Of a stretch of DNA of 64,000 nucleotides, positions 57,241 to 64,000 are shown one piece after another; within the stretch, counting starts at the first letter, position 1, and the number at the start of each line of letters is the position of its first letter. The position numbers and the translations under genes are program-made. Source of the stretch: Ciona intestinalis (lineage: Eukaryota > Chordata > Ascidiacea > Phlebobranchia > Cionidae); the NCBI RefSeq assembly GCF_000224145.3, contig NC_020166.2, positions 1,429,966 to 1,493,965 of the forward strand. Reading direction: 5' to 3'. The notes below the pieces were generated by a model. It was not told the DNA's origin, searched no databases, and saw only the letters and a program-made list of their open reading frames with translations.

Positions 57241-60200
57241 CAGACTGTGTGTTGCTTCATTACAAACAACAACACGCAGAGTTAAATCATTATGAGGTTA
57301 AGAAGTGTCTTCGCCAAACAGTAAAACAAAAACAAGCAAACACCGAACGTCTGCGCGAGACCTGGACTGAACAAATTTAAACTCTCGGCCGAGAATTTGT
57401 GTCATGAAATAGCTGTGTTTTGCCAGGAGGTTGCCGCGCGAGTGTTAGCTTTTCGTCTTAAGGTGCATCTCCCAAACTGGGACGGCTCGATTTCATGTTC
57501 GAAAATGATAACGTCCATTGTCCTCTGTAACAATAGAATCGTTCTAAATAACGATAGCGACTTTAGCTTATCTATGCTGGAACACTACGCTGGATCTAAT
57601 GTCCAGTAGCGAGTTTTCTAATTCAGGTTAACGGCTTCAGTTCCTGTGATAAGTAACGAGTCTGATATTAATTTTTGCTTCGTAAATTTCAAATTTCAAT
57701 ACATACAGACTTACGATGAACCAAACTGCTATAATAGATGATGGTCTATGTTTTATTTTATCACCCCATTTAATAGTAAACAAAGAATATTTAAAGAATT
57801 GTAAAACCGTATCCTTACTATGGAACGGTATGCTAACGGTATCCATCTTACACCACAGTACTATAAACCAACATAAACCTCTGTTTTGAACAGTTAAGCA
57901 AAAACAATTTTCACATTTTCGGTGCCTTTGTAGCATCCATAGTTTTGTAATGTTTAGAAAACGACATTTCTCCTAAACCGGTTTGGATTGGTTGTACTAA
58001 CATGATGTCCCTTCAAGACAACAAATGTAATAGCTGATGTCTTTGCGGTATACGGTTTGATGGCATGAGGTAATGTCTGTTTTCAATCCCCCAATATGGG
58101 TAAATAACCGGCCATAACAGCCGAAGCATGAATTGCAAGCACATATAGCGTGATATGGGCCAATACATGAATACCATTCGCTGTATTTCATTTTCACGGA
58201 CAGTCAGTAATACGGAAGCATCGTATACCCACGTCTGAATCATTGGGTATGAGGAGTGTCGTCTCACGACACGGACATTAGTCACCTGGGTTTTATTAAA
58301 CTATCGCTGCTTCAGAACTATAGGGTAAACTTTGAAGTCTGGTTGTATGTTACCCCGCACCCCGCAATTGGTATCGTTTACATCATTCATTGAATGCAAA
58401 ATCTAATGTTTTATTCATTGCTGATTGACTGACAAAACTACAACCATTGATAATGGGACAAGTAAGGATTAATGGTATTACATTATTAATGGTAATGATA
58501 CGGTTTGCTGAGACCGGCGACTCGTGCAAGGACCTTTATTAAGGATTTTATTAGGTGCTAAACGAGGTGGAATTTGGTATTGGTTTTGTCAAACGGTAAG
58601 GGGAATTTCGTTCAGAAAACTAAACAAGTTTTAGCCTTTTATAAATGATGTGACATAAGAACTGTGGTGGGCCAGGATGGAGACCTTTAGCACATAATCC
58701 AATATATTTTCTAACCGTGTTTTAACAATTAACAACGCTCTTTTAGAGTCCTGAGGATACGGTTATGATAAAAGCAAAACACGGACCATTTTATCACAAC
58801 TTACAATAACGAGTTTAAATCAATTAAAACACGAGACAGGAGAAATTCTACACGACTTCAAAATGTAACATAACCAAAACTATAGTACAGTCAGCCTGGC
58901 CTACGTAGGTTTTTGTACAATGTTACACCGCCTACGATCTAGCCCTAGGGCTAGGAAATACCCGTAGGGGTAAAGGGGCCTCGGGGACGACTGGGCTTGT
59001 TATTATTTACACAAGTCCCATGAAGCGTTGCGTGGCCTGCCTCCAGTCGTGAACCAGTTATCCCTCTCACGCAACAAGGTATGCAGCACCCAGTTAACGG
59101 TTTGATGGATTGGTGTCGTGGTGGTTAAACTGATTTTGATATAAAGCATATATTAGGGTGGGAAAATGGGACACCTTTTCATTTTATTTCCATGCTCATT
59201 TGGTAGTAAACAAAGAACATTGAAAAAACTATAAAAACGTTTAAAATTTGTTGTGAAATACACTATATTTCTTTTTATACAAGTTTAAACGCTCGCATGT
59301 CAAATAGTTCGAATTTTATTGTAGAACTCGGGCAGTTGTGATGTAACACGTGAATTGGATTCAGCATTCGTTCCTTAAACCTATGAGTCGGCAAGGAAGC
59401 GATCTGTCAAATTAAATCGAATCTTTCAGCGCTCGCATCGAGACATAGCGATACTGGAAGCGTCGGAAATAGAATAGTGGGGTTGATGACAGGTGAAAAC
59501 AGAATTCGTTGCGCAAATTACGAAATATTTTGCGCTGGTTTTATTACACAACAATTTTCTCAATAGTGGGGTCGAAATTGATGTTTGCATTTTGTTGTAG
59601 GGGTTGTACATGCGGGATACGCTCCGTGGTAGGCGTCTATGGTATACAGTCGGTGTAACTTAACGACAAATATAGAATACGTTGTGTTCGTTCATTGATG
59701 GTCTTGAGTTGCACGATTTCCCGTCGCAAATGAACCGTTAAACACAACTTGGCCCGAAGCAGGCATGGCAGAAGTCGTCGTAAGTAGGCTGGGGTGTCGT
59801 GGGGCCGCGCGTCGTCATGCTAAAACCGACCGAGCAGAGCGTAGGCAAAAGTAAGCATCTGAATTGAGTGAAACGCGACGAAAAAAACGGTGGTACTTGT
59901 CGGTTTGTCCGCGCTGAAACCTAATAACTGGCTGCGCGTGTTTTCTAGGATGTCGAGTGTTCGCGGACACTTGAACACTTAGATATCTACATGCTGTCGT
60001 TGCTTTGGTTGGTTTTACACTGGATTTGTATTGCTGGTGTTTTGCTGTAAAGCCAGAGTTTGTAACCATATAGACATCGTATATTTGTAATGTAGTATTC
60101 CTAGTTTTGAGTATAGAGCTCGCTATTTAGTTCTGTTGTCAGTTTTAAGTGTGTTAAGGCAAGATACATAAAGAAACAAAGTCTTTATCTATCTTGTCGA

Positions 60201-61012
60201 ATAGAGTAACGAAGATGAAATTATTAAAAGTTTAAAAACAAGGAATTAACAGCAAAATGACAGTTGGTAAAACACGCTATGAATAAACTGTATTGAAAAA
60301 CATCAGGAAATCGTTTGGTTTGTGTTCAATTTGTTTAATTTAGAAGTTTTGTATTGTTAGTATAATGACTGTTGTCTGTACACAACACGTGTTGACCACT
60401 ATAGTAGTGTAGTAGCCCAATAACAATTACTGATGTTCTGCGCATAAGTCGCGTGTGCTTTACTGGGCATTCATGCCGGTAGAATTAACCATTCATCGTA
60501 AAAGAACAAAACGGTCTATTCTGATCCGTTCATTGAGTGGCTTATGAATTGGCAAAAGTGCTTGTAAAGTCGGCACTGAATGGGCGCTGCCTTTGTTACT
60601 GACAATGTGCATTCATGACGATAGTTCCGAAAGGTGTGGAAGTAAAATACACTGTTTGTGTTCATACTACGCATTCCGAGGAGGAATACCTTTTTGATAC
60701 GCCATGTATGCTTGATTTTTTTTGACAAAATTAAACATTACAATTATTGGAACGACCACAAGGTTGTTAGTTTTACACTTTGTTGATATTTTTGTATGGG
60801 TGTTATACGTTAATGGGGATGTTATTGAAATATAGAGTTGTGTAATTGTAATTGTGCGGTTTCATGTTAACGCTTAAAACAGTTTTCTTTCTAAGCTGGT
60901 GTTTTGAGTTTTAGGTATATATGCTAAAGGTTTAAGTATTGGGTTATGAGTTTTGTTATTCGTTTCTTTTTTGTAAATATAACTTTTGCGGGTTTTCATA
61001 TTTTTCGATTCG

Positions 61013-61019
61013 TATAAAA
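61013..61019 (+). promoter_or_regulatory. TATA-box-like string upstream of SoxB1
   Basis: TATAAAA at 61013-61019, about 664 bases before the SoxB1 ATG. It could set a start site near 61045 with a long 5' leader; other start sites are equally possible in this AT-rich DNA. Confidence 0.25.
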
Positions 61020-61682
61020 TCGAATTCTGTCTTATCATGAACCGACCACGTTTTTCGCTGATTCGAAGTCGTTTAGATGGTTGCTTTAGGGAACGCTGGA
61101 TCCCAACGAAAAGAAAAAGGCGACGTTCGCCTCCGCGAAGATAAGTCGTAGCGAGAGAAAGGTCGTTTGTAGCGCAATAAAGGCAGCCTGTGAGATGCCT
61201 ACTTCATTCATTCTGCCTTTTGTGACTTCATAGTGGCATTGTGAGCTTCTATTCAGGCATTGTCTCCAAGAAAGTTATGAGTCCATAGATTATAAGACCT
61301 CTTCTATGGACAAGCAGAACAATTGAATTACAATTGTTAAAAACAATCGTAAATTGTAGACCGTAGTTTCAATAGAATTAACGCGAGAATATTTCTGGAG
61401 TAAAAAGTCTGAAATAGAAAAATAGGGACCATTAAAAATTGTCAGCCGATAGCCAGAATATGTTACAAGTCAACTGTGATTTGTGTTTGAAGTTTTTTAA
61501 ATTGATTTTTAACTGAAACTTCTACTTTACAGCGTTTGGAATCAAGTAAAGATATTTAATTCAATTCTTGCGAACATTCGCCTAAAGTCTCACACGTCAT
61601 TAAACTGGATTTTGTAGCTTACAAAAACTTCTCCGTCCCTACTCCACCGGGGTTCCTGAAAGAGCCATCTCAGAACGACTTC

Positions 61683-64000
61683 ATGTTAACCGTTGACCAC
61701 AACCCAAACTGGATGCAGATCCCATACCCGACCTCAGGGGTTCCTGTGATACCAAGCAATGCACATTTGCCTCCTCCAGCCCCAATTGCCGGATCGACGC
61801 CGACCTCTGGCTCGCAAGGCGACGTGAAACCATACATCGGGGAAAACGGTCATCTCGGCGGGAGCATGACGCACTTAAGCCCGCCGATGATGAACCACGT
61901 TCAGGGAAGCCACAACCAGAACAACAACAATTCGTCCGCCAACAACAAAGTACCACAAGAGCAGAGAGTGAAACGACCAATGAATGCATTTATGGTAAGC
62001 GTAATTATATTTAATCTTTAATTTAGTGTTAGCATACGCCACTTAATATTCTCTTTAAATTTTATCCGTCCTTGAAAACAGGCTGTTAAAGTACGATATT
62101 ACCAGTAATAAAATGTACAAGGGGAACTTAAAATGCCAAATGCCGACTGTAGCTTGGCGCATATATTTAAGCTGTTTTATTGGAGTCGGCACTGCTGGTC
62201 TGTGTGCTTGTAAACTCAGTGATATTACAAACCGCTGGGTTTACGATTGGAAGCATTGCTCTTTAATTAATGAACGTCTCGTCCCGTCAAATATTTCATA
62301 GACTTGAAATGTCAGTCAAACTTTAATACCTCCGCCCTAAAACAGACAATTCTCAGATGATTGTTTTAACCAATTTTATTTTCGTATAAAACGTTTACGG
62401 CCGAATCGTGGCTATGGGAGTATGTTTAAAGTTCGGCCTTGAACAGAACTGTAAACAGGCCAGGAATTTTCAATTCAGTTTTATTGCCAGAACATATATT
62501 TCACGAAACCACATAATACTGTCAATACGTTCCCGCGTTTTGGATCGTAAAGTTAACGTTTGGATTTGTCAGTATCGCAATTGGTGGATAGTTATATAGA
62601 TAGTTAGCGCCGCAATGTTTTATTCATGGGGCACGCCGCTGCGGGTAAGCTGCCTGATATAATGAATGTAATGACTCGACTTAGCGACCTATTTCTTAAA
62701 CTGTTTTTAGTCAAACTTACTTCCAAACCAACACAGTAATTCGTCGTCAGCATGAATATAAAAAAAACATTAACATTTTTCGATTTAAAATTAAAATGTA
62801 TTTTGCGATTAACGACGCCATTTTGTTTATTCGATATCGCTGCTTCACGACGTCATGTGATGTGACGTCATAAACGATTCGTAGCGGTATTCTTAGAAGT
62901 AAGAAACAAACAAAATAATTATGGAGTTCAATTAAAGAAGTACGGGCGCGATTTTTCTTGAATGCGAAAATTGAACGCGCCTCAAGCGAGTTCCAGTCAA
63001 GCAATTATTTGATTGAACTCGCACGAGAAGTCTGCATCAAGTTGTAGAATACGAACAATGCGATTCTAGACACCCATTGTTTTAACAATTGCAACTGTTG
63101 TGAACAATGGCAATGGTTACGTTGTGGAATTGCATTGTTTCCAAAACAATGAAATCGAAGTTCGAGCGATAATTACATTGAAACAATTAACTGACAATGA
63201 TAACACATACGCTACAGACATCTAGACTTTTGGTTAAGTTGTTTATGTCGATTTACAGGTGTGGTCTCGCGGGCAACGCAGAAAGATGGCACAGGACAAC
63301 CCAAAGATGCACAACTCTGAGATTTCCAAACGACTTGGCGCGGAATGGAAAACCCTTTCAGACTCCGACAAGCGACCTTTTATCGACGAAGCGAAACGGC
63401 TGCGCGCTCTACATATGAAGGAACATCCAGACTACAAGTACCGACCACGCCGCAAAACGAAGGCGATCCTTAAGAAAGAGAACAAGTTTGGAATGGGCCC
63501 AGGTGGTATTATGGGCGGAGGCGCGGGACCACAAATGTCGGCTTCCGGTCAACGATCTCACATGTCCGCGGCACCGATAGATTACTCGCAATATTACCAG
63601 CACTCTATGATGGCGGGCTCGCAAGACCCAATGGCATACGGGGCGCCTTCTCCACACGCTTACCCGGCTATGGCAAACAGTGGAACTGCTGCGAACCGAT
63701 ACGAAATGTATTATCCAAGCTACAGTACTCCCACCACTTTACCCAGCATGAGTTCTCTAACCAGCCAACACAACAGCTACGCACAATCAGCATACAGCGT
63801 GGGTGGGTCGCCTGCATACAGCGTAGCACAAGCCCATACACCTACAAACTCTCTACACAGCATGGCGGGATCCCATCACGGTAGCAGCGGCGTCCATTCA
63901 CCAGCTAACACCAGTCCAGGTGCTTCGTCTGTGACGTCAGCGGCTGCGTCATCAGGGGGAAGTCCCCTACACCAGCAACTACAGTCGATGCTACCATTAC
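61683..64000 (+). CDS. SoxB1: SoxB1 transcription factor (SOX1/2/3 type), 3' end outside the window
   Basis: Exon 1 (61683-61994) and exon 2 (63259 to beyond 64000) encode 351 residues before the window ends. The HMG box starts [10 protein letters not shown] in exon 1 and continues [33 protein letters not shown] and [20 protein letters not shown] in exon 2. The [19 protein letters not shown] ending points to SoxB1 rather than SoxB2. The N-terminus is Pro/Ser/Asn-rich, and the C-terminus is a Ser/Tyr/Gly/Ala-rich activation-like region. SoxB1 binds ACAAT-type sites and specifies early ectoderm and neural fate in chordates. An in-frame TAA lies about 120 bases upstream with no earlier ATG, supporting this start. 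Vertebrate SoxB1 genes lack this HMG-box intron. Confidence 0.93.
62863..62870. promoter_or_regulatory. Palindromic CRE (TGACGTCA) in the SoxB1 intron
   Basis: A perfect CRE, with a second core acgtca at 62850-62855, in the first SoxB1 intron. ATF/CREB-type binding is inferred. Confidence 0.35.
63055..63198. promoter_or_regulatory. Dense Sox-site cluster at the 3' end of the SoxB1 intron
   Basis: Eight ACAAT/ATTGT cores lie in 144 bases, at 63055, 63076, 63085, 63104, 63134, 63146, 63183 and 63194. Several are in the full AACAATG/CATTGTT context. Two pairs form inverted repeats: CCATTGTT with AACAATGG, and CATTGTTT-CCA-AAACAATG. The cluster ends 60 bases before the exon 2 acceptor. An autoregulatory element is a reasonable inference. 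Confidence 0.5.

Larger units (their letters stand above)
42184..61682. other. 19.5 kb gene-poor, repeat-rich region upstream of SoxB1
   Basis: No gene is supported between the P450 stop codon and SoxB1. An AATAAA at 42656-42661 may end the P450 transcript. At least a dozen GGTGGGG MITE copies or fragments lie at about 42716-43031, 43612-43785, 44835-45030, 45600-45775, 46625-46797, 48105-48190, 48660-48772, 49952-50040, 50617-50700, 52970-53055, 54120-54247, 55067-55130, 57725-57868, 58665-58808 and 59150-59235. Between them are moderately GC-rich islands and clustered CRE and E-box motifs, fitting distal regulation of a developmental gene. Confidence 0.6.

Noticed and set aside
61681..61989. 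102-codon minus-strand frame
   Set aside because: Antisense shadow of SoxB1 exon 1.

Overview
The window is animal nuclear DNA that fits an ascidian tunicate of the genus Ciona. The evidence is AT-rich sequence, compact genes with many short introns, short gaps between co-directional genes, a SoxB1 gene whose protein is close to vertebrate SOX1/2/3, and dense families of short inverted-repeat elements. Species is not fixed by the sequence alone; the C. intestinalis complex is my best guess.

Layout. (1) 2.0-22.6 kb, minus strand: a complete or nearly complete KDM5/JARID1 histone H3K4 demethylase gene. I could place 33 coding exons with consistent splice phases, encoding JmjN, ARID, PHD1, JmjC, C5HC2/PLU-1, PHD2 and PHD3. 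A 125-base assembly gap at 19778-19902 sits between two near-identical ~650 bp blocks that repeat exons 4 and 5. (2) 22.6-24.4 kb: the shared upstream region of two divergent genes; it holds a microRNA-precursor-like hairpin. (3) 24.4-35.2 kb, plus strand: three tightly packed co-directional genes, an SLC25A51-like mitochondrial NAD carrier (2 exons), the exosome nuclease DIS3 (one uninterrupted exon) and the nucleoporin/GATOR2 WD-repeat protein SEH1 (11 exons). SEH1 begins 221 bases after the DIS3 stop codon with a splice-acceptor-like AG just before its ATG, which suggests a trans-spliced operon. (4) 37.8-42.2 kb, plus strand: a nine-exon CYP2-type cytochrome P450 with all its motifs, its introns packed with copies of one miniature inverted-repeat element. 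(5) 42.2-61.7 kb: about 19.5 kb without a gene I can support, crowded with the same element family and with several clusters of transcription-factor-like motifs. (6) 61.7 kb to the window end, plus strand: SoxB1, cut off by the window edge, with a 1.26 kb intron inside the HMG box that carries a dense cluster of Sox-type sites just before exon 2.

The genes do not form one pathway. KDM5 and SoxB1 regulate transcription, DIS3 degrades RNA, SEH1 belongs to the nuclear pore and GATOR2, SLC25A51 imports mitochondrial NAD, and the P450 is a membrane mono-oxygenase. The most promising unexplained signals are the intronic Sox-site cluster, the 67-base hairpin, the DIS3-SEH1 operon arrangement, the apparent loss of the DIS3 CR3 cysteines, and the defined transposon families with intact target-site duplications.
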